57,613 bases of DNA, taken from the NCBI GenBank assembly GCA_003278685.1, contig QCDS01000004.1:1-57613 (forward strand), in the 5' to 3' direction. Position 1 is the first letter of the stretch, and every line of letters begins with the position of its first letter. The notes under the pieces are model-generated. The model saw only the letters and a list, made by a program, of their open reading frames with translations, was not told the origin of the DNA and did not search any database. This DNA is from Prochlorococcus sp. AG-355-K03. Its GTDB lineage: Bacteria; Cyanobacteriota; Cyanobacteriia; PCC-6307; Cyanobiaceae. Positions 11,089 through 21,364 of the stretch are shown piece by piece. Position numbers and translations under genes: made by a program.

Positions 11089-11655
11089 TTGGCAGCTGAA
11101 GCATATCTCTGGTTTAAATCACTTCACATTATGGGTGTAATCGTTTGGTTTGCTGGACTTTTTTATTTAGTAAGACTTTTTATATACCATGAAGAATCTA
11201 AAAATATGGATATTGAATTAAAAATTGCCTTTCATAAACAATACACCTTGATGGAAAAAAGGCTAGCGAATATAATCACAACACCTGGGATGATATTAGC
11301 TTTAAGTATGGCTATCTGCATGGTTATTATGCAACCAAGTTGGTTAAGTGAGAAGTGGTTGCAAATTAAAATTTCTTTTGTTTTAGCATTAGTAATTTAT
11401 CATTCTTATTGTTATAAAATAATGCATTCATTACAAAATGGCACTTCAAACATTTCAGCAAAAAACCTTAGATTATTAAATGAATTGCCTACTTTATTAT
11501 TATTTATAATTGTACTTTTAGTTATTTTTAAAAATAGTTTTCCAACTAGTGTTGCTACATGGAGCGTAGTTGGACTAATTATTTTCATGTTGGCTTCAAT
11601 ACAATTATATGCAAAGATTAGAAAGAAAAATGAGAATTCATTAAGTAATGAATAG
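11089..11655 (+). CDS. hemJ: Protoporphyrinogen IX oxidase HemJ
   Basis: Oxidises protoporphyrinogen IX to protoporphyrin IX, the branch-point precursor of haem and chlorophyll, in the membrane. The 188 residues begin AEAYLWFKSLHIMGVIVWFAG, the strongly conserved first helix with its histidine, and have about four or five membrane helices. The start must be TTG at 11089, because the conserved N-terminus begins directly there and no ATG lies in frame upstream. Overlaps the following PHP gene by 8 bases. Together with acsF at 46.5 kb it is a tetrapyrrole gene of this window. Confidence 0.92.
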   Translation: MAAEAYLWFKSLHIMGVIVWFAGLFYLVRLFIYHEESKNMDIELKIAFHKQYTLMEKRLANIITTPGMILALSMAICMVIMQPSWLSEKWLQIKISFVLALVIYHSYCYKIMHSLQNGTSNISAKNLRLLNELPTLLLFIIVLLVIFKNSFPTSVATWSVVGLIIFMLASIQLYAKIRKKNENSLSNE

Positions 11656-12295
11656 GCAAGACTTAGTAAAATTAACTTCCAATATTAATAAAAATAGTTG
11701 TCCTAAAAATATTAATTTTCACTGTCATACAAAATTTAGTGATGGAAGTCTAGAACCATATGAACTTTTAGAACAAGCTTATAAAAATAACTTGAAATTT
11801 TTATCAATAACCGATCATCATACAATTAAAGCTCATGAATATATAAAAAAAAATAATATACTCAAAAATTATCCTAAAGAATCTTTTACATTAATTTCGG
11901 GAATAGAAATTAATTGCTTGCTTCTAGGATGTTTAGTACATGTAATTGGATTAGGAATAGATATAAAAAGTAAATATCTAAATCCATACATCCTTGGAGA
12001 GTCACCAATAGGTAATGATTTAAATATTAAATCAGTTATTAAAGCAATAAATTTAGCTGGTGGTTTATCATTTCTTGCACATCCAGCGAGATACAGGATT
12101 CCCTTTAATAAATTAATTCCAGAGGCAAAAATACAAGGTATTGATGGAATAGAGGTTTGGTACGATTATGAACTTAATGAAGTATGGAATCCTAGTTTAT
12201 TTGTATGTTCAGAAATAGATAAATTAGCAGATAAATATTCAATGCTAAAAACATGCGGAACAGATAGTCACGGACTTTCGCTATTAGGTAGATAA
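11648..12295 (+). CDS. PHP-domain metal-dependent phosphoesterase (TrpH/YciV-like)
   Basis: A 215-residue stand-alone PHP domain. Metal-ligand motifs are visible: NFHCHTKFSDGS (HxH and D), SITDHHT (DHH), GIEINC (glutamate), FLAHPARY (histidine) and CGTDSHG near the C-terminus. Family members remove phosphate from 3',5'-nucleotides or short oligonucleotides; the actual substrate here is unknown. It is shorter than E. coli YciV (about 290 residues), lacking most of the insert between the metal motifs. Overlaps hemJ by 8 bases and ends one base from the cobN stop codon (convergent). Confidence 0.85.
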   Translation: MNRQDLVKLTSNINKNSCPKNINFHCHTKFSDGSLEPYELLEQAYKNNLKFLSITDHHTIKAHEYIKKNNILKNYPKESFTLISGIEINCLLLGCLVHVIGLGIDIKSKYLNPYILGESPIGNDLNIKSVIKAINLAGGLSFLAHPARYRIPFNKLIPEAKIQGIDGIEVWYDYELNEVWNPSLFVCSEIDKLADKYSMLKTCGTDSHGLSLLGR

Positions 12296-12296
12296 T

Positions 12297-15200
12297 TCAG
12301 AATTCGTTTTTTTCAATGATTGAATCAGTATTAATAATTATATTCTTTAGATTTTCAATCACATCTGATGAACAATTATTCCACATTTTTCTATTGACAA
12401 TTTCAAGAAATCTTTGTGCAATATCTCTTAATGCCCATGGATTATTCTCTAGCAAGAAATTCTTAAGATCCAGATCACATAACCATGATTTATAAACTTC
12501 CTCATAACACCAATCTGAGACTACTTCAGTAGAAGCATCAAAAGCATATAAGTAGTCTAGTGTAGCTGAAAATTCAAACGCTCCTTTATAACCATTATCC
12601 TTCATTCCATTTATCCATTTAGGGTTAAGTACTCTTGATATAACAACATTATTAATTTCATCTTGTAATTTTGATATTTTAGACAATCCAAATTTTGATA
12701 AATCACCATGATACATTTCAGGTAATTTACCGCTCAATTTTTTTACTGCTGAAGATAATCCTCCCTGAAACTGATAATAATCATCAGAATCTAAAATATC
12801 ATGTTCCTTATTATCTTGGTTATGAACAACTAACTGCACATTTTTAAGAGCATTTTCTAATGATTTTTTATCCTCTATAGGTTCAAGATTATCACTGTAA
12901 ATCCACTTACTCCAATTAAGAAAAGATTCTCCAAAATCATCAATATTATCCCAATTAGAATTTGAAATTAGTTCTTGCAGACCTGCTCCATATGAACCTG
13001 GCGCTGACCCAAATATACGATTAAGTGAATCACCTTCCCTTGATGCCCCAGCAAGAGGGTTAAATTTATCATCCTCATTAAGATTAGAAACAAGATTTAT
13101 TGCTTTAGAAGTTAATTTAACTAACTGTGGAAATGCATCTCTAAACATTCCCGAAATCCTTAAAGTAACATCAACCCTTGGTCTTTCGAGAACAGATAAA
13201 GGAATGATTTCTAGATCAACTACTCTTCTTGAAGCTCCATCCCAAATAGGCTGTACTCCTAATAAATATAGTATTTGACAAATGTCTTCACCACCATTTC
13301 TCATTGTAGATGTTGCCCATACAGATATTGCTATATTTTTTAAATCTTCTCCATTATCTTGTTTGTATAAATCAAGTATTTGTGAAGCGGACTGACAACC
13401 AACACTCCAAGCTGATTCAGTTGGAAGTCCTCTCGAATCAACTGAAAAGAAATTTTTACCAGTGGGTAAAGTCTCAGTTTTACCTCTCGTAGGGGCTCCA
13501 GATGGACCACTTTTTACATATTGTCCATTTAATGAATTAATAAATGATAATTTCTCATTATATGAAGAATTAATGATTGGATATAGAATCTCATTTTTTA
13601 ATAATAAAAAATACTTATTATGTTTTTTTTCATTAAAGAAATAGTCTATTATTTTCTGATTTTTATATTTTTCTAGATTTTTTATATTGGTATTCTTTTT
13701 GTAAAAAAACAAATATATTAAATACTTTGCTTGTTGTTCCAAAAAATCAATAGCCATTCTAAAGTTTAAAATGTTTTTGTTGGAAAAAGTCAATAATATT
13801 TTTTTATCCTTTTCGCTTAACATTTGATCATATTGATTTGTCCAAGGATTCAAATCTAGTTTTAAATGTTTTGCTATATATTGAATAACACCAATTCGAT
13901 TGGCATTTGGTACTCTAGCTATACACAAGAATAAATTTATTTCATTAATGTTATTCTGCCGATTGCCAAAAATATGCAAACCTGTCCTAATTTGAGATTC
14001 TTTAATTTTGCAAAGAAAGGAATCAATTTCTTCTATTTGATTATTTTTATTCTTTAAAGTAATTTCGCTAAAATCTTTTTTAATTAATTCAAAAATGGAT
14101 TTTTCTATTATTTCAATCCGATTAGAATTAAATAATTTTGCTTCAAAATATTCGTCTAAATAATTTTCTAATATTGAATATTTTCCATATAATTCTGACC
14201 TATCCAAAGGAGGGGTTAAATGATCAATAATTGTTGCAGCAGTTCTTCTTTTAGCTTGGGATCCTTCTCCAGGATCATTTACGATAAAGGGATATATGTT
14301 TGGTATTGCCGGACAAATAATATTTGGAAAACATTTATTGCTTAAACCTATAGATTTACCAGGTAACCATTCAACAGTCCCATGTTTACCAACATGGCAC
14401 AAAGCATTTGCATTAAAAACTTTTTCAATCCAAAAATATTGTGCTAAATATCTATGGGGAGGTGGAAGATCGGGAGAATGAATATCTCTATCAGTGAAAG
14501 CGTCATAACCTCGTTGAGGTTGAATCAATAATGTTATTTTTCCAAATCTAATACCATTTATTGAGAAGCCTTTATTATCTAGATCAATCGCAGCGGATGG
14601 TTTACCCCAACGACTTACAATAATATTTTTGGGTTCAAGTTCTAAATAATTCCAATATTTTAAATATTCACTAAGTGGTAAGTAATCTAATGGTTTATTA
14701 TTTTGAGATTCAATATCATTAGTTCTAGTTTTTATAAGCATTGACATTAATTCCGAAGAATCTTGAGGATAATTACAAGATCCAAGGTCATAACCTTCTT
14801 CTTTTAACCAATTAAGAATATTTATTATTGAAGATGGTGTATTTAGACCAACGCCATTACCGATTCTTCCGTTCTTTACTGGATAATTACTTATTACTAA
14901 ACAAATTCTTTTATCAAAATTATTAAGTTTCTGAAGTTTCACATAATTTGTTGCAAATTTTGAAATCCATTGAATACCTACTTGATCAGCTTTGTAACTA
15001 GTTATTTCACTATATAGTGTATTTTTCTTAGAAATAATTTCTTTAAATGCTGAAGGACAGGTAGTAATTCTTCCATCAAATTCGGGAATAATTATTTGCA
15101 TTAATAAATCAGATGAATTCATTCCAATAGATGAATTTAACCACTTTTTTCTTGATCTATTAGAAGAAAGAAGTTGTAAAATTGGAATTTTAAGAAAAGT

Positions 15201-16034
15201 AAAAATATTTGTTGAATTTTCAATTAAATCGTTATTTTTGATTTGAGATGAAGAAAATGAAGTTGTGGTAATAATTAGTTTAATATCTTCTTTTTTAAAA
15301 ATGTCTATTAATTTCTTCTGAATAATATGATCTTTTAGTGTTGAAATAAAAAATGTTTTAGGAGATAGTCCGCATTTTCTTAATTGCAAGTTAAGTTTTT
15401 CGTTTACTTCAATTTCATTAGCCAAAAAAAGTGATTTATAGGATATTATTCCTATCTTTTCGCCTTTTTCATTTTTCCAATCATATAAGTAGGGATCTGC
15501 ATAAAAAGTAATATTTAAAAAATCATCAGGAATTAATTTTTCATCTTTAACTAAATAATTTAAACAATTAAGAAACTTTCTATAATTATCTAGTCCTCCA
15601 GATCTTAGTAATCTAGAAATATTTAATGCAATATTTTTATCTATACTACTTATTTCACATAAGGAAATTTCCTGATCAATGGTACCTGATAGGATTACTA
15701 ACTTCCTTTTTTTATTAACTGCTTGCCAATTTAAAAGTTGTTCAATTCCATAGTTCCATGTACCTTTATCTCCAAATATTCTAAGTACGACAACTTTTGC
15801 ATAATTTATTGTTTTTAATAAATAATTATCTATTTGAGCTGAGGAATTTAAATTAGAAATTTCTAAAGCTCTTATATTATTTTTTAATGAAGCAAATTCC
15901 TTTTCTAACAATAAGTTTGATATAAGATTTAAATCAGCCTTGACACTTGTTATAAAAATAAAATCTGCAGCTGGTTGCTCAATTAAATCATCCTTATTCT
16001 TTTCATTTCCTGCTATATTTAATATCCTGTGCAT
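12297..16034 (-). CDS. cobN: CobN-type cobaltochelatase large subunit
   Basis: Large ATP-dependent chelatase subunit (1245 residues) that inserts cobalt into the corrin ring during cobalamin (in cyanobacteria, pseudocobalamin) synthesis. The CobN/BchH core is recognisable from HVGKHGTVEWLPGKSIGLS, FIVNDPGEGSQAKRR and SVWATSTMRNGGEDICQIL to FEFSATLDYLYAFDAST. A ChlH Mg-chelatase subunit is the main alternative, but the N-terminus (MHRILNIAGNEKN) and overall pattern fit cyanobacterial CobN better. No CobS/CobT genes are adjacent. Divergent from ilvE with a 72 bp gap, and close to B12-dependent metH. No cobalamin riboswitch is visible upstream. Confidence 0.88.
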   Translation of the reverse strand: MHRILNIAGNEKNKDDLIEQPAADFIFITSVKADLNLISNLLLEKEFASLKNNIRALEISNLNSSAQIDNYLLKTINYAKVVVLRIFGDKGTWNYGIEQLLNWQAVNKKRKLVILSGTIDQEISLCEISSIDKNIALNISRLLRSGGLDNYRKFLNCLNYLVKDEKLIPDDFLNITFYADPYLYDWKNEKGEKIGIISYKSLFLANEIEVNEKLNLQLRKCGLSPKTFFISTLKDHIIQKKLIDIFKKEDIKLIITTTSFSSSQIKNNDLIENSTNIFTFLKIPILQLLSSNRSRKKWLNSSIGMNSSDLLMQIIIPEFDGRITTCPSAFKEIISKKNTLYSEITSYKADQVGIQWISKFATNYVKLQKLNNFDKRICLVISNYPVKNGRIGNGVGLNTPSSIINILNWLKEEGYDLGSCNYPQDSSELMSMLIKTRTNDIESQNNKPLDYLPLSEYLKYWNYLELEPKNIIVSRWGKPSAAIDLDNKGFSINGIRFGKITLLIQPQRGYDAFTDRDIHSPDLPPPHRYLAQYFWIEKVFNANALCHVGKHGTVEWLPGKSIGLSNKCFPNIICPAIPNIYPFIVNDPGEGSQAKRRTAATIIDHLTPPLDRSELYGKYSILENYLDEYFEAKLFNSNRIEIIEKSIFELIKKDFSEITLKNKNNQIEEIDSFLCKIKESQIRTGLHIFGNRQNNINEINLFLCIARVPNANRIGVIQYIAKHLKLDLNPWTNQYDQMLSEKDKKILLTFSNKNILNFRMAIDFLEQQAKYLIYLFFYKKNTNIKNLEKYKNQKIIDYFFNEKKHNKYFLLLKNEILYPIINSSYNEKLSFINSLNGQYVKSGPSGAPTRGKTETLPTGKNFFSVDSRGLPTESAWSVGCQSASQILDLYKQDNGEDLKNIAISVWATSTMRNGGEDICQILYLLGVQPIWDGASRRVVDLEIIPLSVLERPRVDVTLRISGMFRDAFPQLVKLTSKAINLVSNLNEDDKFNPLAGASREGDSLNRIFGSAPGSYGAGLQELISNSNWDNIDDFGESFLNWSKWIYSDNLEPIEDKKSLENALKNVQLVVHNQDNKEHDILDSDDYYQFQGGLSSAVKKLSGKLPEMYHGDLSKFGLSKISKLQDEINNVVISRVLNPKWINGMKDNGYKGAFEFSATLDYLYAFDASTEVVSDWCYEEVYKSWLCDLDLKNFLLENNPWALRDIAQRFLEIVNRKMWNNCSSDVIENLKNIIINTDSIIEKNEF

Positions 16035-16106
16035 TTTTATATATAAATAAGGTTTAGAATACGTAAGTAGGATAAAACAAGTTTACCTTAATTAAATAAA
16101 TTAAAT

Positions 16107-17021
16107 ATGCATGAATTTCTTCCATACGCCTGGTTCGAAGGTAAATGTATTCCATTTAAAGAAGCGAAAATATCAATAGCTACTCATGCACTACATTACG
16201 GTACTGCTGCATTTGGAGGAATGCGCGCGATACCTAACCCAACAAACAATGAAGAATTTCTTTTGTTTAGAACTGATAAACATATAAAAAGATTATCTCA
16301 AAGTGCAAAATTACTCTTAAATGAAATTTCTGAAGAATATATTTTTAAAGCCTTAGAAGAAGTTATAAAAAGAAACAAGCCAGAAAAACCTATTTATATA
16401 AGACCATTTGTATATACAAGCGATTTAGGTATAGCGCCAAGGTTACACAATATTGAAACAGATTTCTTTATTTATTGTATTGAACTAGGAGATTATCTAT
16501 CACCAGATGGTGTTTCTTGTAGAATGAGTAGTTGGACAAGACAAGAAGATAGATCTCTCCCCTTAAGAGGAAAAATAAGTGGAGCATATATTACTAGTTC
16601 ATTAGCCAAAACAGAAGCTAGTTTATCGGGTTTTGATGAAGCCCTGCTATTAAATTCAAGTGGTAAGGTGAGCGAAGCTAGTGGTATGAATTTATTTATT
16701 GTAAGGAATGGAGACTTAATCACTCCTGGTGTTGATCAAGATATCCTTGAGGGGATTACTAGAGCTAGTGTAATTGAATTAGCAAAATCATTTGGAATAA
16801 ATGTAATTGAGAGGCCTGTTGATAAAACAGAATTATTAATAGCAGATGAAGTTTTTCTAACTGGTACAGCAGCAAAAATTACACCAGTTAAAAAAATTGA
16901 ATCAACTGAATTAAATGTTGAAAGACCAATAATGAATAAATTAAAAAGTAAGCTTATAGAAATAACAGAAGGTCGTTCTCAAGACTATGATAATTGGGTA
17001 ACAAGAATTTCACTGAAATAA
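16107..17021 (+). CDS. ilvE: Branched-chain amino acid aminotransferase
   Basis: PLP class IV aminotransferase for the last step of leucine, isoleucine and valine synthesis. The 304 residues begin LPYAWFEGKCIPFKEAKIS, followed by HALHYGTAAFGGMRA. The probable PLP lysine is in GAYITSSLAKTEA, followed by LLNSSGKVSEASGMNLF and VFLTGTAAKITPV, which hold the PLP-phosphate contacts. Normal length. Divergent from cobN; metH begins 18 bp downstream on the same strand, so the two probably share a transcript. Confidence 0.94.
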   Translation: MHEFLPYAWFEGKCIPFKEAKISIATHALHYGTAAFGGMRAIPNPTNNEEFLLFRTDKHIKRLSQSAKLLLNEISEEYIFKALEEVIKRNKPEKPIYIRPFVYTSDLGIAPRLHNIETDFFIYCIELGDYLSPDGVSCRMSSWTRQEDRSLPLRGKISGAYITSSLAKTEASLSGFDEALLLNSSGKVSEASGMNLFIVRNGDLITPGVDQDILEGITRASVIELAKSFGINVIERPVDKTELLIADEVFLTGTAAKITPVKKIESTELNVERPIMNKLKSKLIEITEGRSQDYDNWVTRISLK

Positions 17022-17039
17022 ATTAATTTTTACCTAAGA

Positions 17040-20000
17040 ATGGAATCTTTCAGAACCTATCTAAATAGAGATGAAAAACCATTAATTATTTTTGACGGAG
17101 GTACTGGAACATCATTTCAGAACTTAAACCTTACTGCAGATGACTTTGGAGGAAAAGAATTAGAGGGATGTAATGAAAACCTTGTTTTATCATCTCCAGA
17201 GGTAGTTGAGAAGGTCCATAATTCATTTTTAGAAGCAGGTTGTCATGTTATAGAAACTAATACATTTGGAGCCTCATCAATAGTTCTTGATGAATATGAT
17301 ATTGCGGATAAGGCTTATAAGATAAATAAAAATGCGGCATTTATAGCAAAAAAAGCTGCTGCCAAATACTCATCAGTTGATAAACCAAGGTTTGTAGCAG
17401 GTTCAATTGGACCAACAACTAAATTACCCACCTTAGGACATATAGATTTTGATGAATTAAAGCAATCATATAAAGAACAAATTTATGGTCTTATAGATGG
17501 AGGAGTTGATCTTCTTTTGATTGAAACTTGTCAGGATGTTTTACAAATTAAATCTGCCTTATTAGCATCAAAAGAAATTCTTGAAAGTAAAAATATTGAT
17601 ATACCTTTAATGGTATCTATAACAATGGAAACGACAGGAACTATGCTTGTTGGATCTGATATTGCTTCTGCATTAACAATATTAGAGCCATTTAATATAG
17701 ATATCCTTGGACTTAATTGTGCAACTGGCCCTGAGCAAATGAAGGAACATATAAAATATTTGTCTGAAAATTCTCCCTTCGCTATAAGCTGTATTCCCAA
17801 TGCAGGTCTTCCTGAAAATATCGGTGGTGTAGCTCACTATAGATTAAAGCCAATAGAATTAAAGATGCAGTTAATGAATTTTATATATGACTTTAATGTT
17901 CAATTAATAGGTGGATGTTGTGGGACAACTCCTGAACATATAAAATACCTTTCTTCCATAATTGATGAAATTATTGATAATGAAAGGACTTACAATAATG
18001 GAAAAAAAAGTTCAAGCGGTTTTATTCCATCTGCCTCATCAATATATAACTCTGTGTCATATAAACAAGACAATTCAATTTTGATAGTGGGAGAAAGATT
18101 AAATGCAAGTGGATCGAAAAAGGTAAGGGAGTTATTAAATAACGACGATTGGGATGGCTTAGTTGCAATTGCCAAGCAACAACAAAAAGAAAACGCTCAT
18201 GTTCTTGATGTAAATGTGGATTATGTAGGCAGAGACGGAGTGAAAGATATGAAAGAAATAACTTCAAGACTAGTTACCAATATAAATTTACCATTAATGA
18301 TTGATTCTACAGATGCTGACAAAATGGAAAGTGGATTAAAGTCAGCTGGTGGTAAATGTATTATAAATTCAACCAATTACGAAGATGGCAATGAAAGGTT
18401 TGATCAAGTTCTAAATTTAGCCTTAGGGTACGGTTCAGGCCTTGTTGTCGGAACAATTGATGAAGATGGAATGGCAAGAAATTCAGAAAAAAAATATAAG
18501 ATTGTCAAACGAGCAATTAATAGAACAAGAGAATGTGGTTTGTCAGATTATGAGCTATTTTTTGATCCATTAGCTCTGCCCATATCTACAGGGATAGAAG
18601 AAGATAGATTAAACGCTAAAGAGACTATTAGTGCTATATTAAAAATTCGTGAAAATTTCCCAGATATTCATATCATACTTGGGATATCAAACATTAGTTT
18701 TGGTCTTTCACCATTATCTAGAATTAATCTAAATTCAATATTTTTAGATGAATGCATAAAAGCAGGATTAGATTCTGCTATCATCGCACCAAATAAAATT
18801 TTACCATTATCAAAAATTTCTGAAGAAACTAAAAAGCTTTGCTTAGATTTGATTTATGATAAAAGAAAATTTGAAGATGATATTTGTATTTATGATCCAT
18901 TAGTAGAATTAACAAAGGCTTTTCAAGATATATCTATTCAAGATTTCAAAAAAGCATCTTCAGAAAATAAAAACCTAACTCTTGAAGAAAGTCTGAAAAA
19001 TCATATTATTGATGGAGAAAAAATAGGATTAGAGGATCAATTAAATAAAGCGTTAAAAAAATATAAACCCCTTGAAATAATTAATACCTTTTTACTAGAT
19101 GGGATGAAAGTTGTAGGAGATTTATTTGGCTCAGGTCAAATGCAATTACCATTTGTACTCCAATCCGCTGAAACAATGAAATTTGCGGTTTCAATTTTAG
19201 AACCATATATGGAAACTGTAGATGAAAATATATCAAATGGAAAACTCTTAATTGCGACTGTCAAAGGCGATGTACATGATATTGGAAAAAATTTGGTAGA
19301 TATTATACTTACAAATAATGGTTATGACGTTATAAATCTTGGAATAAAGCAAGATGTTTCAGCAATTATAAATGCACAAAAGAAGCACAATGCAGATTGC
19401 ATAGCTATGAGCGGATTACTTGTTAAATCAACTGCATTTATGAAAGATAATTTAGAGGCTTTTAACAATGAAGATATTAGTGTACCAGTAATATTAGGAG
19501 GCGCAGCCTTAACCCCAAAATTTGTAAATGAGGATTGCAGCAAAATATATAAAGGGAAAATATTGTACGGAAAAGATGCGTTCACTGATCTTAAATTCAT
19601 GAATGAATATATGGATAATAAAAAAAAGGGTAATTGGTCAAATACAGAGGGTTTCATAAACAATGAGGGTATAAATATTAATTTAGCCTCACCAAAATCC
19701 AACTCTCACGCTGTCAAAGAATCAATATCAATAAATACCGAGACTTCCAAATTAAATTTAAAAGAAAATTTTATAAGATCTAAATTTATAAATGAAGAAG
19801 AACCAAATAAAGCTCCTTTCTTGGGAACGAAAGTCTTGAACGACGTTGATATAGATTTAAATAAATTAATTTTTTATTTAGATACAAAAGCTCTATTTAG
19901 CGGACAATGGCAAATAAAAAAAGGAAAAAACCAAAGCGTAGATGAATACAATAACTATTTGGATTCATATGCTAAACCATTGTTAGATAAATGGTTAGAG

Positions 20001-20606
20001 AGAATTATAGACAAAAAACTTATTTCACCCAAAGCAGTTTATGGATATTTCAAGTGCGGGAGAAAAGATAATAGTATTTTCTTATTTGATAAGAAATCAT
20101 TAAATAAAATTTCCCAATTTAATTTTCCAAGACAAAAATCTGGGAATAATCTATGCATAGCTGATTTTTATTGTGATTTGAAAAATGATAAACCGATAGA
20201 TATATTTCCTATGCAGGCAGTAACCATGGGCGATATTGCTAGCGAATATTCTCAAAAATTATTTAAAGAAGATAAATATAGCGATTATTTGTTATTCCAT
20301 GGACTTACAGTTCAATTAGCAGAAGCTCTAGCTGAGTATGTCCATGCATTAATTCGTATTGAATGTGGTTTTAGATCTGAAGAACCATACAAAAATAGAG
20401 AAATACTAGCTCAAAAATATAGAGGAGCTAGATATTCTTTTGGTTATCCTGCATGTCCAAAAGTATCTGATTCAAACATACAATTATCATTGTTGGATGC
20501 AAAAAGAATAAACTTGACCATGGATGAATCTGAACAACTCCATCCAGAACAAAGTACTACAGCTATCATTTCACTACACCCAAAAGCTAAATATTTCAGC
20601 GCCTAA
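17040..20606 (+). CDS. metH: Cobalamin-dependent methionine synthase
   Basis: Transfers a methyl group from methyltetrahydrofolate through cobalamin to homocysteine. All four modules are present in 1188 residues: the homocysteine/zinc barrel (about 1-320, with GLNCATGP and GGCCGTTPEH carrying the zinc cysteines), the pterin-binding barrel (about 345-620, IVGERLNASGSKK), the cap and B12-binding domain (about 650-880, with DVHDIGKN as the DxHxxG cobalt-ligand motif), and the AdoMet reactivation domain (about 930-1188, RGARYSFGYPACPK). It needs cobalamin, which links it to cobN and cobU in this window. A terminator hairpin overlaps its last codons. Confidence 0.97.
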   Translation: MESFRTYLNRDEKPLIIFDGGTGTSFQNLNLTADDFGGKELEGCNENLVLSSPEVVEKVHNSFLEAGCHVIETNTFGASSIVLDEYDIADKAYKINKNAAFIAKKAAAKYSSVDKPRFVAGSIGPTTKLPTLGHIDFDELKQSYKEQIYGLIDGGVDLLLIETCQDVLQIKSALLASKEILESKNIDIPLMVSITMETTGTMLVGSDIASALTILEPFNIDILGLNCATGPEQMKEHIKYLSENSPFAISCIPNAGLPENIGGVAHYRLKPIELKMQLMNFIYDFNVQLIGGCCGTTPEHIKYLSSIIDEIIDNERTYNNGKKSSSGFIPSASSIYNSVSYKQDNSILIVGERLNASGSKKVRELLNNDDWDGLVAIAKQQQKENAHVLDVNVDYVGRDGVKDMKEITSRLVTNINLPLMIDSTDADKMESGLKSAGGKCIINSTNYEDGNERFDQVLNLALGYGSGLVVGTIDEDGMARNSEKKYKIVKRAINRTRECGLSDYELFFDPLALPISTGIEEDRLNAKETISAILKIRENFPDIHIILGISNISFGLSPLSRINLNSIFLDECIKAGLDSAIIAPNKILPLSKISEETKKLCLDLIYDKRKFEDDICIYDPLVELTKAFQDISIQDFKKASSENKNLTLEESLKNHIIDGEKIGLEDQLNKALKKYKPLEIINTFLLDGMKVVGDLFGSGQMQLPFVLQSAETMKFAVSILEPYMETVDENISNGKLLIATVKGDVHDIGKNLVDIILTNNGYDVINLGIKQDVSAIINAQKKHNADCIAMSGLLVKSTAFMKDNLEAFNNEDISVPVILGGAALTPKFVNEDCSKIYKGKILYGKDAFTDLKFMNEYMDNKKKGNWSNTEGFINNEGININLASPKSNSHAVKESISINTETSKLNLKENFIRSKFINEEEPNKAPFLGTKVLNDVDIDLNKLIFYLDTKALFSGQWQIKKGKNQSVDEYNNYLDSYAKPLLDKWLERIIDKKLISPKAVYGYFKCGRKDNSIFLFDKKSLNKISQFNFPRQKSGNNLCIADFYCDLKNDKPIDIFPMQAVTMGDIASEYSQKLFKEDKYSDYLLFHGLTVQLAEALAEYVHALIRIECGFRSEEPYKNREILAQKYRGARYSFGYPACPKVSDSNIQLSLLDAKRINLTMDESEQLHPEQSTTAIISLHPKAKYFSA

Positions 20607-20617
20607 GCTGAATTTTT
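20595..20617 (+). terminator. Rho-independent terminator at the end of metH
   Basis: A perfect 6-bp stem (TTCAGC / GCTGAA) with a 6-base loop (GCCTAA) is followed directly by five T residues. The metH stop codon TAA (20604-20606) sits in the loop, so the terminator is folded into the last codons of the gene. It ends one base inside the stop of the convergent 72-residue gene. Confidence 0.65.
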
Positions 20618-20834
20618 AGTTGTTTTCTAAATATTCAATAATTTCTTCCTGCAGTTCTTCCATCGTTTCATTATCACCCAGATCAAGTCCCTCACCAGCG
20701 GCATCCTGTGTTAACTCAAGATAATATGAAGCACCATCACTAGATAAAAACTCTAATGCGGAAGTTTCATCACTATCTTTAAAAGCTTCATAAAGAGCTT
20801 TAAATGCAATGTTTTCTGTAAAGTCCCAATCCAT
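20616..20834 (-). CDS. Small acidic conserved hypothetical protein (72 aa)
   Basis: A 72-residue, strongly acidic protein rich in aspartate and glutamate, with no cysteine, signal peptide or membrane segment. Its C-terminus, METMEELQEEII-like in character, is a probable amphipathic helix. I do not recognise a characterised family; the overall look is of a conserved small soluble protein of marine picocyanobacteria. ATG start at 20834. Convergent with metH. On its own strand upstream, a TTGACG element and a G-rich run lie at about 20863-20890, a possible promoter. The next gene is divergent. Confidence 0.7.
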   Translation of the reverse strand: MDWDFTENIAFKALYEAFKDSDETSALEFLSSDGASYYLELTQDAAGEGLDLGDNETMEELQEEIIEYLENN

Positions 20835-20932
20835 AATGAAAAAAACCTTATTAGAATTATTACCTCCTTACCCCCTATACTCGTCAACCTTTTTTAAAGA
20901 AATGTTGGTGTTTTATTATTATTAAAAACTCT

Positions 20933-21316
20933 ATGACCATAAATAATCAAAATCAGTTAAATGTCCTTGGAGAAGAAATTGAAATTTGTAGTTGCGCACC
21001 TATGACAGGGTGGTTCAGAGATGGATTTTGCAACTATGACAAAAATGATGGAGGGAATCATTCCATATGTTGTGTAATGGATGATAATTTCCTGAAATAT
21101 AGTAAATCACAAGGTAATGATTTAATAACTCCCATGCCTATTTATTCCTTCCCAGGACTAAAGGATGGTGATCATTGGTGTATTTGTCTTGATAGGTGGA
21201 AGCAAGCATTATTAGACGGTCTTGCACCAAAAGTTATATTAGAATCAACGAATATTGTAGTCTTAGAATCAGTACCTCTGGAAAAATTGAAAGAATATCA
21301 ATTTAATAAAAAGTAA
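20933..21316 (+). CDS. DUF2237 family protein
   Basis: A 127-residue soluble protein matching the DUF2237 family as I remember it: NVLGEEIEICSCAPMTGWFRDGFC near the start, then GNHSICCVM and the closing PGLKDGDHWCICLDRWKQAL. Many conserved cysteines (about seven) suggest a metal site or disulfides, but the biochemical function is unknown. Divergent from the 72-residue acidic gene and 48 bp upstream of the Ap4A-phosphorylase-like gene on the same strand. Confidence 0.8.
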   Translation: MTINNQNQLNVLGEEIEICSCAPMTGWFRDGFCNYDKNDGGNHSICCVMDDNFLKYSKSQGNDLITPMPIYSFPGLKDGDHWCICLDRWKQALLDGLAPKVILESTNIVVLESVPLEKLKEYQFNKK

Positions 21317-21364
21317 TTACAAGTTTAATTTTTTTTTTAAAATGATAATGATAAATTTTTTTAA

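Noticed and set aside
12297..16034. Mg-chelatase ChlH instead of CobN
   Set aside because: Related family, but length (1245 aa) and the N-terminal sequence fit cyanobacterial CobN better; left as an alternative in the entry.
16035..16106. Cobalamin riboswitch between cobN and ilvE
   Set aside because: Only 72 bp of A+T-rich sequence with no B12-box-like element; too short for the structure.
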